Of a stretch of DNA of 64,000 nucleotides, positions 12,501 through 23,134 are shown piece after piece (position 1 is the first letter of the stretch; each line of letters begins with the position of its first letter). This DNA is from Melastoma dodecandrum (lineage: Eukaryota; Streptophyta; Magnoliopsida; Myrtales; Melastomataceae), in assembly GCA_029817715.1 (NCBI GenBank), contig JARUPY010000387.1, forward strand, positions 3,038,001 through 3,102,000. Reading direction: 5' to 3'. Position numbers and translations under genes: made by a program. The notes beneath the pieces were generated by a model that did not search any database, was not told the origin of the DNA, and worked only from the letters and a program-made list of their open reading frames with translations.

Positions 12501-12732
12501 GATTCTTCTTATGCTTTTATTATTTATCACTTTAGTGGACTCGGTGTGTTTTGTTTGGGAGCATTATATGTTTTATGACTTTTGATCTATATTATTGGTG
12601 TGATTTATTATTTGTTATCATGTATGCATACATATGTGTATTCAAATCACAATTTGTAAACTCTTCCGATTTCACTTACGATCTTACAGACCCCTACCGA
12701 TCCTACGTAGGATCTCGATTTTGACAACCTTG
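9507..12732 (+). mobile_element. hAT transposon inserted into gypsy pol
   Basis: Terminal inverted repeats are CATGGTTTTCAAAATC (9507-9522) and, inverted, CAAGGTTGTCAAAATC (ending 12732), matching at 14 of 16 bases. The flanking 8-bp repeats CCACTGAC (9499-9506) and CCACATAC (12733-12740) match at 6 of 8, as expected for an old hAT target duplication. Subterminal regions at both ends contain GTAGGATC-type words. The interior carries a hAT transposase pseudogene on the plus strand. The element is 3226 bp and interrupts the gypsy pol between integrase and chromodomain. Confidence 0.85.
10176..12498 (+). pseudogene. hAT transposase with BED finger, DUF659 and dimerisation domain
   Basis: From ATG at 10176 the frame reads MFGGGSSSRAAPAPKHKPKK, hits a TGA at 10245, then continues as a BED finger (VKCKYCEKVVTGGIYKLKHH). 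A DUF659 segment follows, with FGCSITTDGWTDKRRRTI and VVTDNASN. A stop at 11052 and a frameshift come next, then ETSCAAHCIDLMVEDF, RPGATRFATAYLTLRCL and, further on, WKSYG-like and SSSCEKNWSAFDM-like dimerisation motifs around 11940-12045. An intron probably lies near 12040-12138. The gene ends acidic, with a stop at 12496-12498. At least three inactivating changes are visible, so it cannot make an intact transposase. Confidence 0.85.
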
Positions 12733-13408
12733 CCACATACCCTTCCACAATTGCCACCACATTATCATGAGGAATAAAATGAATATGGATAGGAGGGGTA
12801 TAACCGTACAAGGCTTCAAAAGGTAACATCCCAATAGAAGAGTGGTAAGAATAATTATACCACCATTCGGCGAAAGATATCCATCTACACCACTCCGTAC
12901 GACACTCCCCAGTCATACATCGCACATAGGTTTCCAAACATCGATTAACCACTTCGGTTTGTCCATCCGTTTGCGAATGATAGGCTGTAGACAGATGAAG
13001 TTCCACTCCTTGTAATGAAAACAGCTCCATCAAAAAACGACTAAAAAACACAGCATCTCTATCGTTGACAATAGTCACTGGCAGCCCATGAAGCTTAAGC
13101 ACGTCCAAAAACAATTGAGCAACCATCCACGCCGTATAAGGATGAGTCAACGCTAAGAAATGACCATATTTGGTCTACCTATCCACAACAGCCGGAATAG
13201 TCTCCTTACCCAAAGATTTAGGCAATCCATCTATAAAATCTATCGAAATGTCCCTCCAAACACCAATAGGAATTGGCAGAGGTTGGAGTTGTCTTGGGTA
13301 AGCCACATTCTCATATTTACATATCATATAAACATCACATTGCTTAATATAATTCCGGGCATCCTTCTCTAATCCCGTCCAAAAGAAGAGACCCCCCCCC
13401 CCACCTTC
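12733..13408 (-). pseudogene. Gypsy integrase fragment
   Basis: Reads CDVYMICKYEN, WRDISIDFIDGLPKSLGKE, then after a stop near 13158, TKYGHFLALTHPYTA, GLPVTIVNDRDAVFFSRF and STAYHSQTDGQTEVVNRCLE. The three acidic residues of the DDE catalytic triad are all still visible (DFID, NDRD, TDGQTE). It ends abruptly at the hAT target duplication at 12733-12740. A run of 11 C (13392-13402) shifts the frame at its upstream end. Confidence 0.85.
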
Positions 13409-14211
13409 TTATAAGTGGCCAACACTCCCGAATGTCCTCCTACTGCCATCCTTGAGACCCTTAATCAAAGCAACCACCTTCACATCACCTTCCCAAGTTC
13501 TTTTAATTTCATTCAACAAGGTGGGATGATCAGCACTAACCGCCATTAACAACAACTCAGGCCCCTGCACTCGAGAAAGGGCATCCGCAACAATGTTTTC
13601 CTTGCCCTTCTTATAAGAGATTTCATAATCATAGCCCATAAGTTTGGATAGCCAACGAAATTGACTCTCCGTGTGCAATCTCTACTCCGGCAAAAACGTA
13701 AGGCTCTTATGATCAGTTCATATAATAAAGTGCCGACCAGTAAGATAATGATGCCATTTATTCATTGCATGCACGATAGAGAACAATTCTTTTTCATATG
13801 CAAAAAAACCCTGATGCTTCTGCGCCAAATGCTTGCTGATAAAAGCAATGGGGTGCTCTCGCTACATCAAGACAGCCCCTATTCCTGAATCACACGCATC
13901 AGACTATATCACAAAAACCTTACCAAAGTCTGTAATGCTAGAACTGGGGCTGTTGTAAGTAATTCCTTGAGCTGATCAAAAGAAGCCTGAGCTTTCTCAC
14001 TCCACTTAAATGCATCTTTTCTGAGTAAATCAGTCAATGGTTTACTAATAACTCCATACCCACGAGCAAATCTTTTGTAATAGCCACTTAAACCCAAAAT
14101 TCCCCTTAATTGCTTGACAGAATTGAGAATAGGCCACTCTTTCACCGCTTCAACCTTTGTAGGATCAGTCGAAACGCCATCTTTCCCAATATAATGACCC
14201 AAGTACTCCAC
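13409..14211 (-). pseudogene. Gypsy connection and RNase H region fragment
   Basis: Begins EYLGHYIGKDGVSTDPTKVE, continues through LRGILGLSGYYKRFARGYG and FKWSEKAQASFDQLKELL. After frame breaks around 13680-13910 it resumes as SQFRWLSKLMGYDYEISYKK and GKENIVADALSR. This is the RT thumb/connection and RNase H order of Ty3/gypsy. Several stops interrupt it. Confidence 0.8.
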
Positions 14212-14283
14212 TCTTGAGCTTCCAAATACACACTTGGATCGTTTGAAAAATAAGGTATGCTCTCGAAGAATTGATAAAGCCAG

Positions 14284-14915
14284 TCACAACTGCACAATAT
14301 GGTCCTCCTTGGTCTTACTATAAACAAGTATGTCATCAAAGAAAACCAATATGCACTTTCGTAATAATGGCCTGGAAATGGCATTCATAAGTCCTTGGAA
14401 GGTAGATGGTGCATTCATGAGACCAAAAGACATCACAAGAAACTCATAGTGCCCATCATGAGTCCGGAAAGCGGTTTTATGCACATCTCCAGAAACCATC
14501 TTTATTTGATGGTACCCGGCTCTCAAGTTAATCGTAGAAAAAATAGTCGCACCATGTAACTTATCTAATAACTCTTCTATGATTGGTATAGGATATTTAT
14601 CATTAATGGTGTTCTTGTTTAACTCCCGGTAGCCAATACACATCCTCCACGATCCATCCTTCTTCTTCACCAACACAATTGGGGATGACAAGGCATCTTA
14701 CTCGGCTCCACTACCCCAGAATCCAACAATTCCTTCACCATGCACTCTATTACATCTTTCTGTGCTGAGGAATGATGATAAGGTCTAACATTGATCCCCT
14801 GGACACCCTCTTTAAGCAATATCGAGTCGTCATGGCCTCGAAATGGAGGTAGACCTCTCGGCTCCTTAAAAACATCCAAGAAGGAAGATAGGTCTGTATC
14901 TGTAGGACCTGTCAA
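14284..14915 (-). pseudogene. Gypsy reverse transcriptase fragment
   Basis: Reads [30 protein letters not shown], a frame break near 14690, then [55 protein letters not shown] and [12 protein letters not shown]. The polymerase YxDD motif appears as FFDD, consistent with gypsy. A stop follows at 14284. Confidence 0.85.
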
Positions 14916-14921
14916 TTGACA

Positions 14922-15011
14922 TTATGGTAATGTCTGAAAATAACATTGGCTCTTATGCAGCCAATCCTCTAGGTTAGTCCCATCAAATTCAGGAAAATCC
15001 ACCTGAGGCAT
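14922..15011 (-). pseudogene. Remnant of gypsy gag start
   Basis: Reads MPQVDFPEFDGTNLEDWLHK followed by SQCYFQTLP and stops. This is the start of the retrotransposon gag domain. The next sequence on the same strand is already the segment just before reverse transcriptase, so most of gag, the zinc knuckle and the protease have been deleted. Confidence 0.65.
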
Positions 15012-15183
15012 TACAAAGCTGCCTTCTCCTCGCCATCGGCACTCCCGCTCCATTTGTCATGGTATCGACGCATCTCTTCCTGTCAAACTCAACTCCGAAC
15101 TCCTCATATTCTCAAACACCGACAAGTGCTTCTGCATCACTCCCCACCTTGATTCGTTCTGTCCCACCGACAAGTGCCAATTT

Positions 15184-15267
15184 GATGTGGTATATAAGGA
15201 GGAAGGGCACTCCCACCCTTCAGACTAACTTTTGGAATGTTGATCCCGAAATCCTTGTATCACATTG
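15184..15267 (+). repeat. LTR-like promoter fragment, inverted copy
   Basis: GATGTGGTATATAAGGAGG and GAAGGGCACTCCCACCC here match the reverse complement of 6084-6122. CTTGTATCACATTG at 15254-15267 matches the reverse complement of 6060-6073. The two copies therefore lie in opposite orientation about 9 kb apart. True LTRs of one element should be direct repeats, so this is a different element or a rearranged end. Confidence 0.6.
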
Positions 15268-18200
15268 CCAAACTGTTTCTGTCTTCCACGATCTCGGGTA
15301 GTTTTCTGATGTCATCCACGATCTTTGGCCTTTCGTCCCACGAAGTCTTGCCGACTACTTTTGGTTTTTTATAAATAGTTTTCTTGTTATCATTGTGAGG
15401 CACGGGCAATTGACCCTCACAAAGGTATTTTTTTTGTCCTACTATCCTTTCTTTCACTAATTTTCTGTGTTTTGTTCTTTGATTTCCGAAAGGAATGGGT
15501 TTAAGTTGTTCTTCCATTTATTGCAATCGATTTCATTCCTTTATTTGTATTTCGTTTTCGTTTTCTGGCGACCACGTTATTACTTAAACTTATGACGCTC
15601 TGACAAGTGTCCGATGGTCCCCGTTTTCATGTGCAAACAACCCCAACAAAAAAAAAAAATGCCACAACCAAATTAGATCTGTCATTTGAGGACTTTCATG
15701 AACACTTACTCTTCTTACTCCGATCCCATAACCATTTATCACTACCCGTCCCGGACGTTTCTTCCGGTTTCCGATACACGTTGGACCTCCTCCTCCAATT
15801 TCAAAGTATTGACCGTTCGTCGTCATGTCGGCGAACCAACAAAGGCGGAGGACTTTTCGTCGCTTGAGCCGAACCGAACTCAGGAAAAAAGGAATGTTGG
15901 GTGGGGGTGGTGGGGTGGGGGGACATTTTCACTTCCCTTTGACATATGTTTCCAATTCCTACTCGGTACCTTTTGCTTTCGATTCAAGGACAAGAAGAAC
16001 AACATCAACCGGAACCCACGAAAGCATTAAAGTGTGGAGGACAGGACATTGTCCTAACCACAGTCTAACCATTGGATTCTTTTCCTCTTTGTTTTTTGAG
16101 GGAGTTTCCCATTCGTTTCGTATCCACAGGAAAAAAATGCACATGTGGATTCTTGTATTCCAGACACGCTTTGTCCGAAAAATTCGTCCGTCTTTCATCA
16201 TTCGTCAATTCGATTTGGAACTGACATGTAATTTGTAAATTAAATTAATGAATCGAGATATGTATCGAGATATAATTAGTTAATTATAATGATCTTAACC
16301 TCGAGCACATGAACTCAAACCCTAGTCCCATTCTGTTCATACTATAAGTAGAATTTGTAATTATTTTATTTTCTTTCTTCATGAATATTTACTTACCCAA
16401 AAAAAAAAAATACCCGCAAATGCCTTGTCTTTTTTTAAGTTAGCTTGATATTGATCCATACTAAAAGGATCTCGCGCTTGTAGTGTGATGAGGGGATGAG
16501 ATCGAGGTCGAGATGAGACCAAGTCCAAGCAATTCAATTGCTCGAACATGGATCCGACGCAAGTCCATAGAGCTCCGACTCGAGCACATGACCCTGAAGT
16601 ATCCTGTGGGTCGGGCATGTCGATCCAAGAAGAACTCAACAGTCCAGATCTTTCATTGCAGTGAATTCCCAGTATACTCCAAATCGAGCCGAACGAATCA
16701 AGTATCCAAAGAGATTTGGAAGGCAATCGAGATTTGGCCCCATCAAATCAGATTCTTCTAAACAAATTGTTTAACTCTCTAAATAACAATTTGGCGATTC
16801 GTGATCGATAGCAGTTCTGCATGTGCCTTATCTATTAGCCCAAAAAGGCATGCCGCCAGAGGTCAATCGAAACCGGGTCCACAAGAAAATACGAAAATCT
16901 TAAAACTGTAGTGTCACGTGGACCTGTAAGAAACGTTTATAGGAGGAGTCGAGGGATAGTCTTACGGGTCAAACACGAACACCAGCTTTGTGTGGCAAAC
17001 AATGAATATCACCCCCCACCACCGCAATCAAAGTCATCCCCACCGGCCTAAACCCCAACTTCACTCTATTCCTATCCTTAGTCGTACTTGTAACTCACGG
17101 AAACAAAACAATTATTAAGCTTCTCGACCCATTTTAGAAGCGTTTGCTTTAAAAAATTTTAAACCAGTTTAGTTGTTAGTTTATGAAACATTACATGTGT
17201 AGAATATGTAAAGTAATAATCAAACACTACTGTTACGAATAAAATTTGATGTCAAGAAGCGATTTTTTTTGGAACCGATGTAACATAACCTAAGCGAAGC
17301 AGTAGTTTTGCCATGTAAACACACACACAACATGAATGCAGGATCACCAAGCGCAAAGTACCATGTGACGTAAATTGAAATTGGCATACCACCCAGAACT
17401 AGACACGAAAACATCTTCAAAATGGGATTGTCTTGAACTTTCAAACTTTGGTAAAACAAGCATCACTGGAGTTGCATCAGCAGGTGGGAAGTTTCTAACT
17501 GGAGTGGTCCCAGCAGGGGAGATGGGCAACAGTTCTCTACTGGGTCAAGGATGAAGAAGACGAACTTTGGAGCCTTAAATCGTAATGGCTTTACCACAAC
17601 AGCAACGACAATTGATTATCACGCGTCACCATGTGCAATCTAAGTCTAGGATGATATGAGAAAAGAGAGATCTTCTCCTTTGGTTCAAGCACACGGACAT
17701 GGAATGAATATCTGGCATTTGATGGATTTTTTCCTTGTCTAGAAGTTTCCCAGAAATGTCAGGTTAAGACTAGATGGCAAAGACAGTCATTCCAAATCTG
17801 AAGCATGCGAAATATTTTTTATTATTCAACCACTACAGGATGGAAAGAAAAGATGAAGGGGGAAAGATCAGTTAATATGGACATGTTAGAAGCGGCTCCC
17901 ACCATATCTTCCCTGAAAATGTTAAATCTAACCTACCCACATAACTTTCAGATACAGAAACAGTTAGTGCTTGCATGCTGCTGCTTCACAGGCCGACACT
18001 TCTAGATATTAACATGTCGCGTTCCTTCAGAGGACTGGGTAGAGCAAAACAATTCAAACACAATGACCCCAGCTTCACTTTCGTGTTGTTACCAGAGAGG
18101 CTCGGATGACCTTCGGAGTCGTTATCATATCGAGCCTTTACACAACGACAAGATAACAGTCCTGCACGGCAACCAGGTCAAGGGTTGGCGATGATACTTC

Positions 18201-19396
18201 CGGTGGATGGAGATACGTCACCTTCTAGCTGGAGAAGAAAAGTCTGGTAAATGGCCAACGGAGATATTTTATTTCTATTCCTTGTCAAGAATGCTGAAGA
18301 ATGAAGAAAGATGTGATTCAGCCATGCACAAAGAATCTTCCTATACTATCATGAAACTAGATCGAAAATTACGTATACGCAACATTATGTAAGGCCCTTT
18401 CGTTTCACCGGCAGAGGTTATATTGCTTCCTATCGATGAACTATTTAAGACAAAGATCTCTATGCATTCTGAGTCATAATAATGTTTCTGCAATCATGTA
18501 CCATATGTATTGGATTGATAAACACAATACAGGACCAGGTGGGCACTCCTAACAAGCACAACACGGGTATGGGCGCACACAATATATCCAAACAGGATGG
18601 TTTCACTTCTCCGGCCTGTAGTTATGGCTGGAGGTATAAATAGAAAGCCAAAGAGAAAACAGAACCGATCCATCTACTATACAAGCCCACAAAACAAAAG
18701 GCAAGACCGGGACATTCCTCCTGAACATGATGTATACGAGCATCATAAACAGAGAAGAGTGAACCTTAATTTTATAAATATCAACCACCCTAAGTGCAGT
18801 TGCTTTAACTAGGCAGCGAGATAGGAAACTCTTAACATGATTTTCATCATCACTCACTTTTTCTAATAAAAAGGATATGAAAACAGTTTAACCTATGTAA
18901 TGAACGAAAGTAATCAAATAAAAGCCAAAGGCAGGACAGGAGGATCTTTTCACATGAAGAATTCAAAAGGATAAATTCTCACAGCCAGATCTTCATATTG
19001 CTCCAGTACCATGGCCAACATACGAAGCTCTACAAATAGTGCTCGATCTCGGTACTTACATGAAGAGTTGGGAAAAAAAAGACATATTTTGATGGAAGTA
19101 CAGAAAAGAGATCCAAATGTTGCATCCACATAGTTCCGTTGCTCTGTTCTTCATTTCCATAGAAATAATCATACACTCCAATGTGATGATTTGTACATGC
19201 CATTAAGGACCTCTATTGTGCAACCAAGTATACAGTAATAAGCAAATCTGCTGAAATAGAGAGAACATGAGACCTCCTGGATTATCTTAATCATTTACCA
19301 CAATAATCAACAAGTTATAATCGAGTCCCACAAGGAATTACAGTACCACAGTTTGGAAATGGGCAAGCAAAACTTGAAAGAGAAAACATAGAGTAC
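15268..19396. other. Long region without recognisable genes
   Basis: I see no conserved protein in any frame. Contents include a strong G-quadruplex pattern at 15899-15922, poly-A tracts near 15649 and 16400, and AT-rich spacer. The last kilobase or so is probably 3' untranslated or downstream sequence of the bL17c gene. Small open frames near 15607-16240, 16379-16761 and 17220-17529 have no family features. Confidence 0.5.
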
Positions 19397-20732
19397 CTAG
19401 ACAAGTTCGATGTAGGCCATTGGAGCATTGTCTCCACGCCTAGGTAGAGTTCTTATAATTCTAGTATACCCACCATTCCTTTCTCCATATCTTTCTGGTA
19501 CTTCTGCAAATAGAGCATGAACTATCTGCTTCTCATAGATAAAGCCAAGGGCTTGCCTTCTCTTATGGAGTGACCCGTCCTTTGCCAATGTTATCATCTT
19601 ATCGACATACTTCCTTATAGCACTAGCTCGTGCTCTGGTAGTCTTGATCCTGCCGTATTTAAGGAGCTGCGTCGTAAGGCCACGGATGAGAGCCCGTCTC
19701 TGATCTGGAGGCCTGTTCAGCTTGGGAACCTTTCTACCATGTCTCATTGCAAAAACTCGAGAGCCATTATCAATGAGAATGAAGTTTTGCTCATAGCTGT
19801 TGTTCTCTGAAACAAAAGGCAGACAACAAGTAAAACTATCAATTTATCATGCATATACTAATTATATAAGATTAATTTTTCATACCCATCCAATTTTCTA
19901 ATTAAAAATCACAGCCTCAAAATTGGGCTCAGCAATTTGATTTCCAATATCACGCTCCAGAATTGAACAACTCAGTGATAACAACAACAATCCTTAATGC
20001 CGTCAGTCAACTATTATTGCTCAATCCTGATGCTCAAGATGGCCATAACCACCAAATCGAATACAAAAGAATAACAGCACCATAGCCAATCCTTTCTTTA
20101 CATAAGCGGAAAAATCATCCCGTCAAGCAAGTCACCCGGTCCTAAGAAATACAACCTCCATTTAACCAAACTAAACTACAAATGCACAATTTCCGGAAAT
20201 AGAAGTAAACTAGCCCACAAATTTCAAAAGAACAAGTCCACTTTCACATCAGTACTTTCTTCCAGCAATCCATTTGTGCAAATAAGAAAACGCTGCGCAC
20301 ATTCAAGCCCTACCCGCACTAACTACGCATCGCTCAGCGCACCGGTCATCTCTCGGACAATCATGCAAAATATATCCCCCCAAAACAACAATCGATCACT
20401 CGAGTTCATCAAAAGCAGTAAACCCAACATCCACTGACAAGCCCACAATGCAGAGACAGGACGACCGCAGTCAAACCCACAAAGAGCTAGACCTCACCAT
20501 CCGACCCGAACGACAGGATGCGGTTGAGAGGCGACAACCCGACGAAAGACCCCACCTTCAGCATCCGGGGCAGTCGGGCGGATAACCCGCGGAGGGACCG
20601 GGTGGAGGACGAGGGAGGGAGGCCAACAAAGGATGGGGGATAGCTGGGAAGCGAAGAGCGGAGAGAGGCCATGCTCCAGCAGCCACGAGCCCGGCCGTCC
20701 ACCGAGAAGCAGCTCGCCACCGGCGTCGCCAT
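19397..20732 (-). CDS. RPL17: Plastid 50S ribosomal protein bL17c
   Basis: Two exons, 20498-20732 and 19397-19806, joined in phase, encode 214 residues. Residues 1 to about 90 are a Ser/Arg-rich chloroplast transit peptide starting [17 protein letters not shown]. The bacterial-type core then runs from [20 protein letters not shown] to [14 protein letters not shown] at the C-terminus, full length for L17. It binds 23S rRNA in the plastid large subunit near the exit tunnel. A Met seven codons upstream (20753) is in frame, but MATP gives the more typical transit peptide. The 691-bp intron separates the targeting sequence from the ribosomal core. The gene is divergent from the PR-1-like gene. Confidence 0.95.
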
Positions 20733-21219
20733 TGTCGCGTGTGGGATAAACAAACGGACGATGTTGTAAGGAAGGAGAGGGTGTTTGTCCCAAACGGATA
20801 GGGAACAATGGGCCTAAAAAATGGAAAATCCCCATGGGCTTATTATCGATCATGGGCCTGGGCCTCAATATCATGAATATATGGACGGAGATTACTGGGC
20901 CCGGTGGCCCACTATGCAGACTAAGCCCGATCTATGTAAATCTGCGTTTCCGAATGATACGTTACCAGAAAACAAACGAACAGAAATTGGTTTGATTCTA
21001 ATGAATTGTATTTGGGAGTTTTTTTTTTTATTTCTGTTTTCTGGTACTAAAACAAACAATCCAACCAACATAACCGAATGTTTTGCGAAATTGGTTAGAA
21101 GAGCCCAAAATTCCACTCGTTAAACCTTCACGACTCCATCCACCCTATTCTTCGTCGTCCTCGAATCTCCCTCACCTTTCTTCCTTCCTCGGACTGCAGT
21201 TCCAAGAGCAGCTGAAACA
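20733..21219. promoter_or_regulatory. Divergent intergenic region between bL17c and PR-1-like genes
   Basis: A 487-bp space between two oppositely transcribed start codons must hold both promoters and both 5' untranslated regions. I did not find a convincing TATA box for either gene. A poly-T run lies at 21021-21030. Confidence 0.5.
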
Positions 21220-21804
21220 ATGCTCAGGTTATCCTTCCTCGTCCTCTCTGCTATTGTAGTTGTGGTATCCGGTTCCGTGCCTCATGGCCATCTTTACAAT
21301 GCTTCGGCCAAGCCCCCAAAGAAACTCATACCCAGTGGCACCGTAAACCCCGTGGTCCCCTTGAAGCCAAAGCCGAAGGTGAATCGGTTCCTGATTGCCC
21401 ATAATGCCGTGAGGGAACATCTCGGCGAACCGCCTCTCACGTGGGACAACGGGCTAGCACGTTACGCAAGGCGGTTCGCTGAGACCCGGGTAGCCGACTG
21501 CAAGATGCTCCACTCGGATGGGGAGTATGGAGAAAACATTTTCTGGGGAAAGACCAGCCGGTGGACGCCTGAGAAGATCGTGGGCGTTTGGGTCGATGAG
21601 GCGATTTACTACGACCCCTCGACGAACTCGTGCACTGAAGGACAGATGTGCGGGCACTACACCCAGGTCGTGTGGAGGGATTCGCTCAGGTGCGGCTGCG
21701 CAAGGGTGGAATGTGCTGGCGGTGCAGGCATTTACGCTATCTGCGTCTACGATCCCCCAGGGAATTATATCGGTGAGGATCCTTTCCAGCATTTCACGTA
21801 TTAG
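21220..21804 (+). CDS. PR-1-like secreted CAP-domain protein
   Basis: A single-exon gene of 194 residues. A signal peptide (MLRLSFLVLSAIVVVVSGS) is followed by a Pro/Lys-rich linker and a CAP domain from about residue 57 (FLIAHNAVREHLGEPPLTWD). Family signatures are present: EYGENIFWG, GHYTQVVWRDSLRCGC and YAICVYDPPGNYIGEDPF. The six cysteines expected for three disulfides are there. PR-1 proteins accumulate in the apoplast on infection and some bind sterols. The linker and the PRMS-like spacing suggest a basal PR-1-like paralogue and not the classic salicylate marker. It is intronless, as usual for the family. Confidence 0.93.
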   Translation: MLRLSFLVLSAIVVVVSGSVPHGHLYNASAKPPKKLIPSGTVNPVVPLKPKPKVNRFLIAHNAVREHLGEPPLTWDNGLARYARRFAETRVADCKMLHSDGEYGENIFWGKTSRWTPEKIVGVWVDEAIYYDPSTNSCTEGQMCGHYTQVVWRDSLRCGCARVECAGGAGIYAICVYDPPGNYIGEDPFQHFTY

Positions 21805-23134
21805 TAAGCCAAAACAGTGGCGGCCGCTGTCATTCTACGTAAATCGGTCATGTAAGGCCTTTACCATATAGCAAACTTATATCAACCTCTTATTAAACGC
21901 CGCCAAAAGTCATTTATGCGATACTGTCTAAGATGTTAGCAAACACAGTATAGGGACATAATTAGTGTCATAATCACGGTTGCGAAAATAATGTCGTAAG
22001 AGGATGTATGATATGTGGTGGTGGCATAAAAGATTGTCGATGATGCTCGAAAATTTATTCTATTTGTGACATAAGATACGAACATCGTCCATAGATCCAT
22101 CTCGTGTGAATTTCACGAACATGTTCCTGTACGCCTTGCGTGGTTATACTGACGTTATTGCCTCTATAGCAATATATGATGATCACGAATATGTGCAAGA
22201 GGAACATGACAACGGCCGATCGCGTATGATAAAAATCTCCATGTCTGCTGCGCCTCTATATTTCCACACGGCGTGGGGAAGTAGCCAGTCGGCATCACGG
22301 GGGACCTCAAGGGAATGGTTTACGAAAACAACAGCCAGGAATGGTTAAGATGATTGATAAGGCTGGGGACAGTGACGAAAATTAAGATAGCCTTCAATCT
22401 ATGATCACCAAGACCAACCATTAGAGATAGAGATAGGTAGGAGAGACTCAATCATCTGATAAATATGGGACAACAACTCCTCGAAGACACAAGGTGAGCC
22501 CGTCATCGACCCGACCCGACCCACATCGAGTGACTAACAGGAGTTTACGTCAAAACGCGAAACGACCACGACGTGCCCCTTTGTGTGCCAAAAAGAAATG
22601 GCAAAGGAGCCTTCTTCTCCAATCCATTTTGAATTTGTGCTGGTTCAAATGGAGAAGCTATTGTTCAAAAGCTGATTTGTTTATGGTTTATTTGAAAAGG
22701 TGGGATCTTTGGACTTTGCATCTTTATCAAAAGGATCAAAATGGAATAGAAAAAGGAAGTAATCAGAGTCAAGTTTCCTGGGGGGAGCGTGAAAAAGCAA
22801 AATCATCATACAATGAAGTTGTGTGTGTGTTGGGGGGGGGGGTTTCTTGGAATCTGGACAGCATCAGAAGTGTTGGTTGGTCGGTTTGGTTTGGTTGTTT
22901 TTTTTTTTTTTAAAGAAGAGAACACAGTTTGGTTATTGTCATTTGTTATTACAACCTCAGAGTCAGTGTCAGTCTGTTACTATTATTAACTTTAAGACGG
23001 AGACCCAAACCCCGCTATCACCACCATCACCACCTCCACCCCCTCCCCATCATCATCATCCTGAAAAAAGGGGTAAGAGGAGGTATCAAACCCAGAAAGG
23101 TTAATTCTTTTGGTTTTTCCTGCAAAGGGCCCAG
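21805..23134. other. Intergenic and PBL8 upstream region
   Basis: I see no gene. It contains an 11-G run (22832-22842), a poly-T stretch near 22900, and a CACCAC/CATCAT-rich stretch around 23020-23062 just upstream of the kinase start, probably its 5' untranslated region. Confidence 0.5.

Larger units (their letters stand above)
6059..15027 (-). mobile_element. Decayed Ty3/gypsy chromovirus carrying two nested hAT elements
   Basis: Minus-strand fragments in the correct order are gag start (about 15011-14922), reverse transcriptase (14915-14284), RNase H region (14211-13409), integrase (13408-12733) and a C-terminal chromodomain (9498-8985). This order, with integrase after RNase H and a terminal chromodomain, is that of plant Ty3/gypsy chromoviruses. 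The reading frame is broken by stops and frameshifts throughout. A 3.2-kb hAT element separates integrase from the chromodomain, and a second hAT lies between the chromodomain and an LTR-like promoter fragment at 6059-6147. Outer limits are approximate: I found the LTR-like fragment on the left but no matching same-orientation LTR on the right. The left limit could lie further out, near 5.8 kb. Confidence 0.75.

Noticed and set aside
16379..16761. Overlapping open frames on both strands
   Set aside because: No conserved family features; frames on both strands are of similar length, as expected by chance.
17220..17529. Frame containing NFPPADATPVMLVLPKFES
   Set aside because: A loose resemblance to RIN4/NOI-type sequence was considered, but the diagnostic NOI motif is absent.
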